Notes: generated from the letters alone by a model not told the origin. Positions 25,834-36,430 are shown, counted from the first letter of the stretch. The stretch: 64,000 bases of DNA from Cenococcum geophilum 1.58 (GCA_001692895.1 KV748261.1:62001-126000); one strand, 5' to 3'. Translations and numbers: made by a program.

Positions 25834-25975
25834 CCAGCTTTCCGCCATATTAGCTGACCCCCCAGAGCTATACGCCAGCTTTCTGCCATATTAGCTAACC
25901 CCCCAGAGCTATACGCTAGCTTTTAGCCATATTAGCTGACCCCCTAGAGCTATATGCTAGCTTATAGCTATAAAA
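25834..25975. repeat. 41-bp tandem repeat, about 3.5 copies
   Basis: Units start at 25834, 25875, 25916 and 25957; consensus begins CCAGCTTTCCGCCATATTAG and continues CTGACCCCCCAGAGCTATACG. Confidence 0.9.
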
Positions 25976-26255
25976 TAAATATTGTTACTATTATTATATT
26001 TATTGCTATTAGGGTATTAAAATCCTAAGGGCCTCCTGGTAGGCTTTAAACAGGCTCTAAGCAGGCTTTAGTAGGACTTTAATTTTTCCTAATTATTTAA
26101 ATTATCCTAAGTACTATCGGGTCCCCGCTATATTCCCAATAGCCTTAACACGTGTCTTTATATACCCCTTATACACCTAAATGCCACCTTATTTTTTTAC
26201 CCTTTCTTACATCCTCCCTACCTAGGGAGGCACTAGAACGATAGCTAGCAGACTG

Positions 26256-26390
26256 TGACNAGAACCAGACGACCGTCGCNAGAACCAGACGANAACGACC
26301 AGCNAGCGAACACCANGAACAATTNAATCNATCGATCGATCGAATCGAACCAGAGCCTCGATANAGCCTNTTACCNAATCAAATCGGATC
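26256..26390. repeat. Short copy of the 20-bp minisatellite with ambiguous bases
   Basis: Contains two to three AGAACCAGACGACCGTCGC-like units and several N calls, followed by ATCGATCGATCGAATCGAA. The N bases suggest reads from variant copies could not be reconciled; the array may be collapsed. Confidence 0.7.
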
Positions 26391-26479
26391 AAGGCCTCCT
26401 AGGGAGGCACCCTAGATGACCACTGTTTGAACCAACTCCTCCCCTAAATTGAATTAGACACTGACACAGGCAGGCCCTA

Positions 26480-27020
26480 AGCCTAGTTAGGAAATCGGTA
26501 CACGATCGGCAGATTATCGGGAATACCGTAATCGACTATTTAGAGCCTCTACGTAAGGTTCCCCCCTACTCCTCAATTAATCGCTTAAAGCCTAAGCGGT
26601 AGTCTCCCTAAAAAGACGTAGAGCTCCTATAATAGATATAGGCAGGCAGGCAGGTAGGTAGGTAGGTAGGTATATAGGTACGTAGGTACGCAGATACGCA
26701 GGCAGGTATATAGGTACGTAGGCAGGTACGTAGGTACGTAGGTACGTAGGTAGGTACGCAGGTAGGTATATAGGTACGTAGGTAGGTACGTAGGCAGGTA
26801 GACGGGTAAGTATATAGGTAGGTACGCAGGTATGCAGGCAGGTACGCAGGTAGGTACGTAGGTAGGTATATAGGTAGGTAGACAGGTACGTAGATATATA
26901 GGTAGGTAGACAGGCAGGTAAATAGGCATTAGACCTAGTTAGGAAATCAGTATATAGGTAGTGGATTATCTAGACTAGCCAATTAACGATTTAGAGCCTC
27001 TGTAAAAGGCTCCCCCCTTT
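26480..27020. repeat. Two ~85-bp direct repeats flanking a GGTA array
   Basis: CCTAGTTAGGAAATC...ATTTAGAGCCTCTAC (about 26482-26570) recurs at about 26935-27020. Between them lies 26636-26930, a degenerate 4-bp array (GGTA, GTAC, GCAG variants). Apparent open frames in the array are artefacts of its periodicity. Confidence 0.8.
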
Positions 27021-28060
27021 AACTGCTATTAATTTAATTTTAAAATTTTTAATTTTATAAATATTATGGCTATAAGAAATATTATAAATATTGCAGTTAT
27101 AGGAAATATTATAAATATTATAACTATTAGATACAAAGTGGCTAAAGTAGTTAAAGTAGCTAAAGTGGCCCCAGGCTAGCGTAAAGAAGTGTATATAAGT
27201 AGATTAGCGAATCCAGCTAAAATGACCCCGGGCTAGCCCCTACTACTCTCCCGTTTTCCTGACGGCCCTTAGGTGCCTCCTTGTCCCTTTTTATAACTAC
27301 TAAATTAGAGGCTCTAAGAGCTCCAGAAAAGCTTGCCTATACTATTACAGTATGCCCCTTATCCTTTTTATATATATTGATCTTATTCTTATCCCACTTC
27401 TACTCTAGTATACAAAAGATATAAGAAGGTTGCTTGCCCGCACTTCTCTTAACTAAACACTCATCGCTCCATATAATCTTGCTCCACCTTAAGCGCTCCC
27501 ACACTAAGTGTTTAATTGCCCACCTTAATTAAGCTCTTGCCGAGTCGTGTGTAAGCATAGGGCGCTTTTTCGCTATCCATTTTTTAATGTAGTGTTTGCG
27601 TAATATTCGATATAATGTGCTCTAGCTAATAGGAACGCCTGCCTTAAGCGCCAGCTCCCTATACGTAATCCTAGGATTAATCCGAATAATCCTTAAGAGA
27701 GTACGTTTGTCTCGATTATTATAAAGTAGAGGACGTCCAATTCAAGCAATGGAGAAGCCTTATGGTCGTTGGGGTGCATTTATTAGGGTATCTCGAACGG
27801 TTAATTCAGGGAGGCTTAATGCGATCGCGATTTGAGGGACTGTAGCTCCACCACTAGCATAGCCAATAACTACTCCTCTGTCGTATGAAGACAACTCCTT
27901 ACAATAAGGAATATTACCGCTAATTAGAGCTAATACACGACGTGGCATGGTGTAGGATAGGGTAGAAAAAGTAGAGGGGAGGATCGCAAAAATTTATTGG
28001 TGGGGGAACTCGGACACTTTTGACGAGGCACTGTATGAAGGTTTTAAACATTAAATGGAC

Positions 28061-28161
28061 ATGTCTATGTGGCTAAGCAAGCACTGCAGCAGCACCCCTG
28101 CATCTCAGCAACACCAACATCATCAACATTCACAAAATTGAGCCTTGCTTGCTTGCTTTCC
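28061..28161 (+). repeat. Ngaro split repeat A1
   Basis: ATGTCTATGTGGCTAAGC...GCTTGCTTTCC; matches A2 at 32475-32575 over its full 101 bp with RIP-type differences. Confidence 0.9.
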
Positions 28162-28259
28162 ATATTAGTCTTATTTAAGAGCTAATGCCTTATTTACTCA
28201 ATTTCTAATAATTAATTATTGCTGTTAATAACTTAATAACCTATACGCTTATCTAAACC

Positions 28260-29480
28260 TTCGCAAATTATTTATAAAAACCTTAAAAACTTAACTAATA
28301 ATAATATACTCGACAAGCTAAACTTCTTAAAGGTTACCTACCAGTCTCCCTTACCTTCCCCTATACCTTTAGGCGGTACGCCAGCGTTACAGTCTCCATC
28401 CTCTATAATGGCGCCTCTCTCCGCGGCTTAACGCGAGACTTTAGCCGCTAAAAAAGCTAAAGAATAGCTCTAGTAACTATATAAGGAGGACCTAAGGATT
28501 AGAAGAGCTTAGGTAAAAAAGGTTAAGAACTAAGCAACTGACCGGAAAATAAGACTCCTTTAGGAACAGGAGGACTATACCAAAATACTACGCGTTTAAA
28601 AAGAATAGGAAAATTAGGCGACTAAACTCTATATATTAAGCCTCGCTATAGTAATAGCGAGATTAGCTACGGCAGTATTATTCTTAACCCCAATTAATAA
28701 ACTAGGTAAGTTGCTCCTATTTACAGCTAATATTCTAAATACCCTTCTCCCTAGCGTCCCGAATAAAGAGATACTTAAGGTATTTTAGGGTACTTTCTTA
28801 CCTAATAACCTCTCTCGCCTTTAGATACACCAGCTCTGGTCTAAGCCTTAGAATAATATCCTTATTATTAATAGCGTCCTTTCTATAAGACCAAAAGAAG
28901 GGATAATAAAGGACTACCTATCTATTAAAGTATGGGTAAAGGGCTTCCTTAACTATATAATGATTTTAATCATTATATATAAGAATCTTTTAGTAGATCT
29001 TATTCCCTAAATGCTTACCTTCTATAATTAAGTTATCTAGCTATCTACTACCTACCAAATTACTCCCTTAATAACTATGGCCTTAGAGCACTACTTTATG
29101 GTTATTTAAAAGAACTAGTTAGAGCTAGCTAACTAAAAGATCTCTAGTAACTTCCTAGATATCTATTATAATCCCAGTACTTATAAATCCATATCTATCT
29201 TTAAACGCGCGTAAGTAAGTACTAATATTTTAAGGACCTGTTATAGCTTTAATAGAGGGAAGTATAACCTAGGCAAGGATTATAAGTTCCTATATACCTA
29301 TAGTAAGTGCGGTGGCCTATATACTGCAAGAAATTATAAGTAGTAATTACTAGAGAAAAGTATTAATAAGGAAAAGGAAGAAAAGGAAGAGGATTTTATT
29401 AAGCTATACCTATACTCTGCTAAAACTATACTCTACCCTTATAGTACGGGTAGGCTAAATATTATACTATTATTTCCAGT
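28260..29480 (+). pseudogene. Gag-like ORF1 of the Ngaro-type element
   Basis: Degenerate reading with stops at CAA/CAG positions. At about 29233-29345 it carries CYSFNRGKYNLGKDY then YSKCGGLYTARNYK. That pattern fits a gag-like zinc-knuckle pair in which several Cys have become Tyr (TGC to TAC, the RIP direction). Confidence 0.7.
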
Positions 29481-29559
29481 CTTCCTACCCTCCTCTCCTC
29501 TATAGGACTCTCCCTCCCCCTTAATTATTTAAGCGTGGGGGCATTATCTATCCCTATAC

Positions 29560-31050
29560 CCCAGCAACCTCTAACGCAATATTATTAGTATCTTAAAGTT
29601 CGGATACCAAATTAGGGTAGACCTAGAAATTAAACTCCTCTCCTAAAAGAACTAAGCCTTAATAGCCGTAAATACAGTCCTAATCTTAAAGAAGATTAGC
29701 GCCGATCTAGATATAGGTAGGATTGTAATAGTAATATCTCTCGTTATATTCTCGCTGCTAGGTTTAGTACCTAAAGCAGATAGGGGATAGCGCCGTATTT
29801 ATAACTTATTCTTACTATCTAGCTAATCTATTAACGACTTAATCCCTATAGCATTTGCCACACTATAATATTTAATAGTTAATTAGGTTCTCTAACACGT
29901 TATATATACAGGCTATAGTTATATAATTATTAAAAGGGATATTAAGGACGCCTTTTGAAATATCCTACTTTTTATTAAAGCTTAATACCTTATGGGGTTC
30001 TCCTAGAAGGGTATAGTATATTTCAAACGTTACCTCTTATTTGGCCTTTAAACTGCACCCTTTTTATTTAATCTTTTTGCGGAGGGATTCTACTAGATAC
30101 TTATTTAATATATCCTAAATGCCGCCTTAAAGCACTATCTAGATAATTTTATCTTTATACTCTCTAACGCTTCTATCCTCCCTTAATTACTTAGTATATA
30201 TAACTAATTAAGTAACAAATTAGGTATCCTATAAAATGAATTAAAGAATATTAAAGGCACTACGGCTAAAGTCCTAGGTTATATTATAGATACTCTAAAG
30301 TCTAAGCTGCGTCTTTCTCCTTTAAAACAGGCCACTATAATTAAGGAGATTAATAAAGCGTTAAGTAGTAGATCCCTAACGCTAGTTTAGAGTTAAAAAC
30401 TAGCTAGTAGACTTACTTAGAGCGCCTAGGTAATTAGGCTTAGGTATTTATATAACCGCTCTATCTAGGAGTTTATCTCTACTTTTATAAAGGTAGGTAG
30501 TTATTCTTACTAACGGCTAATAGCTAAACTTCGCCAAGACTTGTTATAGTAGAGGGATACTCTTACCCTTTTAAATAGTATCCTTTTCTTTAATAATACG
30601 GATTAAAAATAATTCTATCTCTTCTTAGATATATCTAGGATTCTTAGTTACGGGGCCTTCTTCTTTCTTAAGGATTCTTAAGGGACAATATAGCCGCCCT
30701 ATTCGGTATCTCTACCCTAAGATAATTCTTTAAGCTGCTACCCTAATATAGAATACCGCCTTACCCTAATTAATAAGTAGGAGGTCTAAGCGATTACGAC
30801 CTTATTCTAGTTCTGGGTAACGCGGTAGGAGTATAGCTTAGTTTATATCTATATAGATAATACAGTAGCACTCTTAAGATTCTAGAATATGGTAGTAAAA
30901 GGACTAGGTAATTACCTGTTCTATAAGATCCTCTAACTAGCTGCAGCCTATTAATATTACGCTCTATACGGAGTAGGTTTCCTCTATAGAAAACGGGCTA
31001 GCTAATACTTTATCTCGTTTTAATCGCGATAGGGTATTATTACTATGCCC
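29560..31050 (+). pseudogene. Reverse transcriptase-RNase H of the Ngaro-type element
   Basis: RT tract near 29990-30180: FKRYLLFGL, APFLFNLFAEGF and YLDNFIFIL (the catalytic box, second D changed to N). RNase H-like tract near 30830-30960 reads VYIYIDNTVALLRFQNM. Stops throughout. Confidence 0.8.
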
Positions 31051-31169
31051 GCATTAGGATACTTCTAATTTACCATTACTATACACTTCTTTATTATATT
31101 TAATCTAACGCTAAAATAGGAGACCTAGTCCCTCTTAAAGACCCCCTACCTAATTTCTGGATTAAGGTA

Positions 31170-32110
31170 AAAGCCCCCTTAGAATACTTTGGCCAACTAT
31201 TATAGTACGGCCTCTCTAATAGAATAAGAGATTTATACCGTCCCGCAATTAAGAGTTAGGAGGGCTACTGTAACTTTTATAGAGCGGTAAAGTACCTAGC
31301 GCCCCTCTACTACCTAGGAGAATAGATTACCTAACAGATCTTTAGTAATGCTAGTTTAGAAATAAGCTGTATTAAGCCTACTACAGTTAGAGCCTACATC
31401 TCCGTAATTTAATCCCACTATATTAACGCTAATTATAACACCTCCGTCTTTAATAATCCTATCATTAAGAGGATCCTAGACGGTGCAATATCTATAAATC
31501 CCTCTACTACGGCTAAAAGATTGCTAATTATTAAAGACATCCTTACCCAATTAGTTACCCCAAATGCCTAATCTATTAAGAATCTTAACTTTAACGCCGC
31601 CGTTACTATAGCCTTTACAGGATTTCTTTGTCTAGGCGAGATCACCTATACTAAGGCTTAGAAAGATAGCTATACCTTCTTTACTATAAAATATACTAGA
31701 AACAATATAACGCTAGTAGAGGACTATATAATATTATGTCTAAAGCGTAGTAAAACAAACGTTAATTACCAAGGAGTTTTAATTATAATTACCGCTTTAG
31801 GGCAACCTAAATACGCAGTTCGAGCTATAAAACACCTATTTAAAAATAACCCCTAACCCAAAAACGCCCCTCTCTTTTACTTTAAGAGATCAGCCTTTAT
31901 AAGCTACGTAGTTAGAAATAAGCTAAAGTATAAAGTTGCCGCTTTTAGCCTCTACTCTAAGCTCTATAACAGACACTTAATTTAAAAAGGTGCTGCTTAA
32001 CACGCTTAAGATAACGGTTTTATAGACGGCTAAATATAGTAACTAGGCCGGTAGTCCTTATAAGCGTTCTAGCTTTACTATTTATTATCCCTAAAAGACC
32101 TATTTTAGCT
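31170..32110 (+). pseudogene. Tyrosine recombinase of the Ngaro-type element
   Basis: At 31975-32075 the reading is RHLI-stop-KGAA-stop-HA-stop-DNGFIDG, LGR and then AF-stop-LYY. This corresponds to the HxxR catalytic block and C-terminal Tyr region of DIRS/Ngaro recombinases. It replaces the DDE integrase of LTR elements. Confidence 0.8.
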
Positions 32111-32323
32111 AAGTGTAAACTTTTAATATAGAACGCCAATACCGTTTTTATTATTACTCGCCCTAAATACAATAGGCAAAGGTATTTAGGCACAACGGCG
32201 TGTAGGAGTACCTATTTTGGCACTCTAATACATTAACTTAAATCTCTCCTTTCCCCCCCCTTTTTTATTTTTATTTTTTCTTCCCCCTACTCTACCTTAT
32301 ATAGTACAGGCGCTGCACTTTTA

Positions 32324-32468
32324 GGTCTATAGGCATCACGTTTAGTTAAGGTAGGGCAATCCCCTGCAAATGGCCTTATAAATATACCCATTCTTAATTA
32401 ATGCCTTTAAGCCCATACCCACCAATTAAATTAATTAATCCTCTTCTCCGCAAGCGTGTAAATAATAG
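32324..32468 (+). repeat. Ngaro split repeat B1
   Basis: GGTCTATAGGCATCACGTTTAG...AATAATAG; 145 bp, matching B2. Confidence 0.9.
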
Positions 32469-32474
32469 ATAGAT

Positions 32475-32575
32475 ATGTCTATGTAGCTAAGCGAGCACTA
32501 CAGCAGCACCCCTGCATCTTAGCAACACTAATATTATCAACATTTACAAAATTAAGCCTTGCTTGCTTGCTTTCC
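32475..32575 (+). repeat. Ngaro split repeat A2
   Basis: 101-bp copy of A1 directly after B1. Confidence 0.9.
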
Positions 32576-32652
32576 CTCCCACCTACACCTTTTTCTTTAG
32601 TTGCATATTTTAGGCTTTATAAATAGATACTATAGCGATATGCTTGCGTACG

Positions 32653-32797
32653 GGTCTATAGGCATTACGTTTAGTCAAGGCAGGGCAATCCCCTATAAAT
32701 GGCCTTGCGAATATACCCATTCTCAATTAATGCCTTTAAGCCCGTACCCACCAATCAGATTAATTAATCCTCTTCTTCGTAAGCGTGTGAATAATAG
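32653..32797 (+). repeat. Ngaro split repeat B2 (element right end)
   Basis: 145-bp copy of B1, less RIP-altered than B1. Confidence 0.9.
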
Positions 32798-33470
32798 AAT
32801 ACTTAAAAATACAAATTTGGTCGCAAATAACCAGTAAACCCCATTAAAAATTACTGTATTATTATTAGGGAGCATTAAAACCATAAATATATATAATAGA
32901 GTCTATATAAAGTCGATTTTTAGTGTTTTAAAGTTTAACTAACCACTAGTAGCTGTAGAGGACTCTTCTGCCTACTTATAGACCTTATCCGCGGTTAATT
33001 ACATAGGCTATAAAATACGCACCCGTGCTTGCGCATACGCTAGTTTAAAACTTCCTAACTTTTATTAGGGACCTCTATAGAGCAAGATTATTGCTAGCAA
33101 TTGCTGCCTTACTAGCTAGAGTAATACAATATTAATTAATATAGGTAACTTAGGAAGACTAATTTGCCTTAAAGCTGCTAGCAGAAAGTAACTGGATTAA
33201 CCTTATAGGCCTTTATATAGGTTATATAGGCTTTAGCGCCTTTATAAAGGCTTATTATTCGCTAAGCTATTAAAGCTGCTTATAAATAATCTTCTATATC
33301 TAAAGTATACGGCTAGTAAGATATAGCTTTAGTAATATGGAGTTCTATATAGGGAAGTAAGGAGAAAAGTTAATATATTAATGTTTAAAGCGGCAGTATA
33401 TTTTAGGTAATATTCTAGCCTAAATAAGAAGGCGGTAATGTAAAACCTTCATTAGGAAAATATTCGCAGG
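32798..33470. other. AT-rich core of the outermost element, no gene seen
   Basis: RIP-like, stop-dense in all frames. No transposase motif recognised. Confidence 0.5.
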
Positions 33471-33514
33471 ATGAGATTTAAGTAGACTTTAATTTTCGCG
33501 TTTCGCGTAATTAA

Positions 33515-33830
33515 CATACAATTTAACTAACTCGACACGCAATTGACCAACTTAACACGCATTTAACTAACTTAACACGCAATTTAACTAACTTAACACG
33601 CAATTAACCAACTTGACACGTAATTTAACTAACTTAATACGCAATTGACTAACTTAATATATAATTTGACCAACTTAATACGCAATTAACTAACTTAACA
33701 CGTAATTCGACTAACTTAATACGTAATTAACTAACTTAACACGCAATTTAACTAACTTAATACGTAATTGACACGTAATTAACTAACTTAATATATTTAA
33801 AAGTTAAATAATACGTAGTTAACCTACTTA
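33515..33830. repeat. ~21-bp tandem array
   Basis: About 14 degenerate units of the type AACTTAACACGCAATTTAACT. Confidence 0.85.
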
Positions 33831-33951
33831 GTAACTTTAAAAGGTAACTGTATATTTCTTAACATGCAATTAAGGTAAAGTTATATGCTATATATTTAAC
33901 TATTATATATTATCTAATATAATCTTATATAATCTTATATAGTCTTATTAC

Positions 33952-34350
33952 TTAGAGGCTCTGCATAAGGCTCTACACAAGGCTCTACACGAAGCTCTAC
34001 ACGAAGCTCTGCGTACAGAGGCTCTGCACGAAGCTCTGCGCATAGAGGCTCTGCACAAAGCTCTGCGCATAGAGGCTCTGCACGAAGCTCTGCACGAAGC
34101 TCTGCACGAAGCTCTACGTACAGAGGCTCTGCACGAGGCTCTGCGCGAGGCTCTACGTACGGAGGCTCTGCACGAAGCTCTGCACGAAGCTCTGCACGAG
34201 GCTCTGCGCAAGCTCTGCATACGGAGGCTCTACACGAAGCTCTACACGAAGCTCTATACGAAGCTCTACGTACAGAGGCTCTGCACAAGGCTCTGCGCGA
34301 AGCTCTGCGTGAAGCTCTGCGTACAGAGGCTCTACACGAAGCTCTGCATC
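33952..34350. repeat. 12-bp tandem array (GAAGCTCTGCAC)
   Basis: About 33 units, some expanded to contain GTACAGAG. The same unit recurs at 37254-37310. The minus-strand open frames (Arg-Ala-Ser/Cys repeats) arise because 12 is a multiple of 3; they are not genes. Confidence 0.92.
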
Positions 34351-34439
34351 GGGTCCCCGCTATATTCCCGATAGCGTCTACACGTGTCTCTGCCTATGTA
34401 GCCGCCTATTTTTTTTACCCTTCCTTCCTTCCTTACATC

Positions 34440-35032
34440 CTCCCTACCTAGGGAGGCACTAGAACGGCAGCCAGCAGAGGACCGTTGCTAGAACTAGATA
34501 ACTATCGCTAGAACCAGACAACCGTCGCCAGAACTAGACGACCGTTACCAGAACCAGACGACCATTACCAGAACCAGACAACCGTCGCCAGAGCCAGACA
34601 ACCGTCGCCAGAACCAGACGACCATCGTCAGAGCCAGACGACTATCGCCAGAGCCAGACGACCATCGCCAGAACCAGACGACCGTCGCCAGAACCAGATA
34701 ACCGTCGCCAGAACCAGACGACCGTCACCAGAACCAGACGACTATCGCCAGAGCCAGACAACTGTCGCTAGAACAGACGACCGTCGCCAGAACCAGACGA
34801 CCGTTACCAGAACCAGACGACCGTTACCAGAACCAGACAACCGTCGCCAGAAACCAGACAACCGTCTCCAGAGTCAGACGACTGTCGCCAAAACCAGACG
34901 ACTGTCGCCAGAGCCAGACGACCGTCGCTAGAACCAGACGACCGTCGCCAGAACCAGACGACCGTCTCCAGAGTCAGACGACCATCGCCAGAACCAGACG
35001 ACTGTCGCCAGAGCCAGACGACAACGACTAGC
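34440..35032. repeat. 20-bp minisatellite, about 27 units
   Basis: Unit CGCCAGAACCAGACGACCGT; many units carry the self-complementary core CGACCGTCG. It is preceded by TCGGGTCCCCGCTATATTCCC and CCTCCCTACCTAGGGAGGC (34349-34460), the same modules as in the element at 25768-27265. It is followed by the ATCGATTGATCGAATC module. Confidence 0.93.
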
Positions 35033-35069
35033 CAGCGAACACTATAAACGATTCAATCGATTGATCGAA

Positions 35070-35325
35070 TCAAGGTAGCACAGACAGGTAGGCACAAACA
35101 GGGAGATACTAACGGGTAGGCAGATGCAGATAGGTAGGCAGATACAGACAGGTAAGCAGATGCAGACAGGCAAGCAGATATAGACAGGTAGGTAGATATA
35201 GACAGGTAAGCAGATATAGATAGGTAAGCAGATGCAGACAGGCAAGTAGATGCAGATAGGTAGGCGATGCAGACAGGTAGGCAATGTAGGCAGGTAGGTA
35301 AGTCAATAGGTAGATAGGTAGAAGA
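35070..35325. repeat. GGTAGGCAGAT-type short tandem array
   Basis: Degenerate 12-bp periodicity (CAGATAGGTAGG, CAGACAGGTAAG). Minus-strand open frames here are repeat artefacts. Confidence 0.85.
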
Positions 35326-35654
35326 GAACCATCGCTATATTATATTAAATTATCTAAAATAATAATATTTATTTTGCTAGCCTTATAAATAGCTTTAAAG
35401 TAGCTTTTATTTATTTAAAATATGCTATTAGTATAAAAGAGGTAAATATAATTATGGTTGCCAAATACGCAGATTGCTAGCAGGTTGCGCGCAGGTTGCG
35501 CGCAGGCTGCGTGTCAAAAAAACACGACATAGGCTAGTCGGTCGAGTTGCCAAATGACCTCAACTGCGCGCCAATTGCGTCAACCACCAGCCATTGAGGC
35601 CATTGAAAGGGTACCATATTTTCCCGATGTTCATAACCAGGGTCACCTTCATAA

Positions 35655-35934
35655 CCCCATCACATACGTTATCTGTAATATATTAAATTTTTATATTTAG
35701 TAGTAGAAAATATAGATTATAGATTATAGATTTTAGTAAAGAATTAATAGGATTTCTAAAGGAGTTATAGGTTTTAAATTTTAAAAAAGGGTATAATAGC
35801 TAGATTTTATATATAATATAAACTTAAAATATTTTTTATAGCTTTAGAATTAATTATGTGGTTATTATATGGTAATTTAGCAAGGTGGGTTGTCTAAAAA
35901 AGGCGCTCGCACGGAGACTTTTGACGAGGGACTG
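35655..35934. repeat. Right inverted terminus of the outermost element
   Basis: Reverse complement matches 3799-4001 and 24903-25200; ends ...GGGACTG then TA. Unique, normal-composition DNA begins immediately after. Confidence 0.75.
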
Positions 35935-35936
35935 TA

Positions 35937-36430
35937 CTTCATTCAGCCATTACCATGCAATACTTACGCCGCGTTTACCTTCCAACCATCACACACCATC
36001 AAACTTCGATAGCCCCTTAATGAACCAGATGATAAGGAGGTACAGTACTGGTTCAGCCCTCTGGGATGGCTCAAACCGATATTACCTCGATGATTTTGAT
36101 CGCTAAATAGGCCAGAAAGGGCTTAACAGCACGAACACGAAATTACTTATTCGAACCTGATGATAGGTCATCAACTCCATCACTCCGTCAGCCTCCACAT
36201 CGTTCGTTACTTAGATAAACCCCTAAAATTTCCTAAAAGGCGCACGACACCCGATGCATAAGTCTGAGTGAAGTATAGATTAACAAGAGTTGATGGATGA
36301 GAAAAGACTGGTCAGTATGCCTCGCCAGCCACCTGAAATCCCGAATTGTTAATTTCCGAGCAAGAATGGCGTCCAGGAAAATAAACCTAAAGACATGACC
36401 TTACTTGCCCGACCGCATCAGGTCATTAAC
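35937..36430. other. Unique spacer, no gene seen
   Basis: Normal base composition; short frames only. It probably marks the right side of the pre-insertion site. Confidence 0.5.

Larger units (their letters stand above)
25768..27265. mobile_element. 1.5-kb TIR element packed with tandem repeats, inside the Tc1 transposase
   Basis: Perfect 18-bp inverted termini CCGTCAGGAAAACGGGAG (25768-25785) and complement (27248-27265), with runs of C on both sides that may hide a short CCC duplication. No transposase is seen. Cargo from left to right: four 41-bp repeats; TCGGGTCCCCGCTATATTCC; the CCTCCCTACCTAGGGAGG palindrome; about two 20-bp minisatellite units with unresolved N bases; a GGTA-type array flanked by ~85-bp direct repeats. 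Confidence 0.75.
25280..27948 (-). pseudogene. Broken Tc1-like DDE transposase
   Basis: Minus-strand N-terminus at 27948 opens MPRRVLALISGNIPYCKE and has a helix-turn-helix tract (SGGATVPQIAIALSLPELTV). Further on are the first catalytic Asp block (I/LWSDEC-like, reads YGAMSV after mutation near 27460) and, after the TIR-element insertion, MQDNAPIYKVKI and NWPPYSPDLNPIKHA (about 25580-25690). Stops at CAG/CAA-type positions and the 1.5-kb insertion inactivate it. Confidence 0.88.
25201..28033 (-). mobile_element. Tc1/mariner-like transposon, interrupted and RIP-mutated
   Basis: Flanked by TA at 25199-25200 and 28034-28035. Termini are CAGTGGGGTG...AAGTGTC on the left and, on the minus strand, CAGTGCCTCGTCAAAAGTGTCC on the right. 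Removing the 1.5-kb insertion at 25768-27265 leaves about 1.33 kb, normal for a Tc1-like element. It sits in the left arm of the outermost element, between GACCCTAGT and TGAAGG. Confidence 0.9.
28061..32797 (+). mobile_element. Ngaro-type (DIRS order) tyrosine-recombinase retrotransposon
   Basis: 4.74-kb element with split direct repeats A1 (28061-28161, 101 bp), B1 (32324-32468, 145 bp), A2 (32475-32575, 101 bp) and B2 (32653-32797, 145 bp). This is the A1-ORFs-B1-A2-B2 arrangement of Ngaro elements. It encodes a gag-like protein with Cys/His knuckles, reverse transcriptase, RNase H and a tyrosine recombinase, all RIP-mutated. No target duplication is seen, as expected for recombinase-mediated insertion. 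Confidence 0.88.
3799..35934. mobile_element. Outermost element of the nest, with long inverted Tc1-type termini
   Basis: The left end CAGTACCACGTCAAAAGTGT (3799) and the reverse complement of the right end CAGTCCCTCGTCAAAAGTCT (from 35934 inward) match. They stay similar inwards through AATTAATTCTARAGCT and ATTTTCTAYTACTARATAT, to GGGGTTATGAAGGTGACCCT (25177-25196; reverse complement near 35650). Both ends abut TA (3797-3798, 35935-35936), the target of Tc1/mariner transposases. Subtracting the nested elements leaves about 3.7 kb. The arms contain no transposase, so this looks like a non-autonomous long-TIR element; the core holds the tandem arrays at 33.5-35.3 kb. Two independent Tc1 ends facing each other would be the alternative. 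Confidence 0.55.

Noticed and set aside
26627-26929. PTYLPTYL-repeat protein on the minus strand
   Set aside because: Translation of a 4-bp tandem array inside a transposon; no gene context.
33935-34288. Arg/Ala/Ser/Cys-repeat protein on the minus strand
   Set aside because: Product of a 12-bp tandem array whose length is a multiple of three; several frames are open at once.
34440-35032. CRISPR-like array of 20-bp repeats
   Set aside because: Repeats are directly adjacent with no spacers, in a eukaryotic genome; it is a minisatellite.
35042-35306. Leu/Pro/Cys-repeat proteins on the minus strand
   Set aside because: Short tandem repeat artefact, two frames open simultaneously.
35885-36106. 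73-codon frame at the nest border
   Set aside because: Starts inside the transposon terminus and runs into unique DNA; no support.
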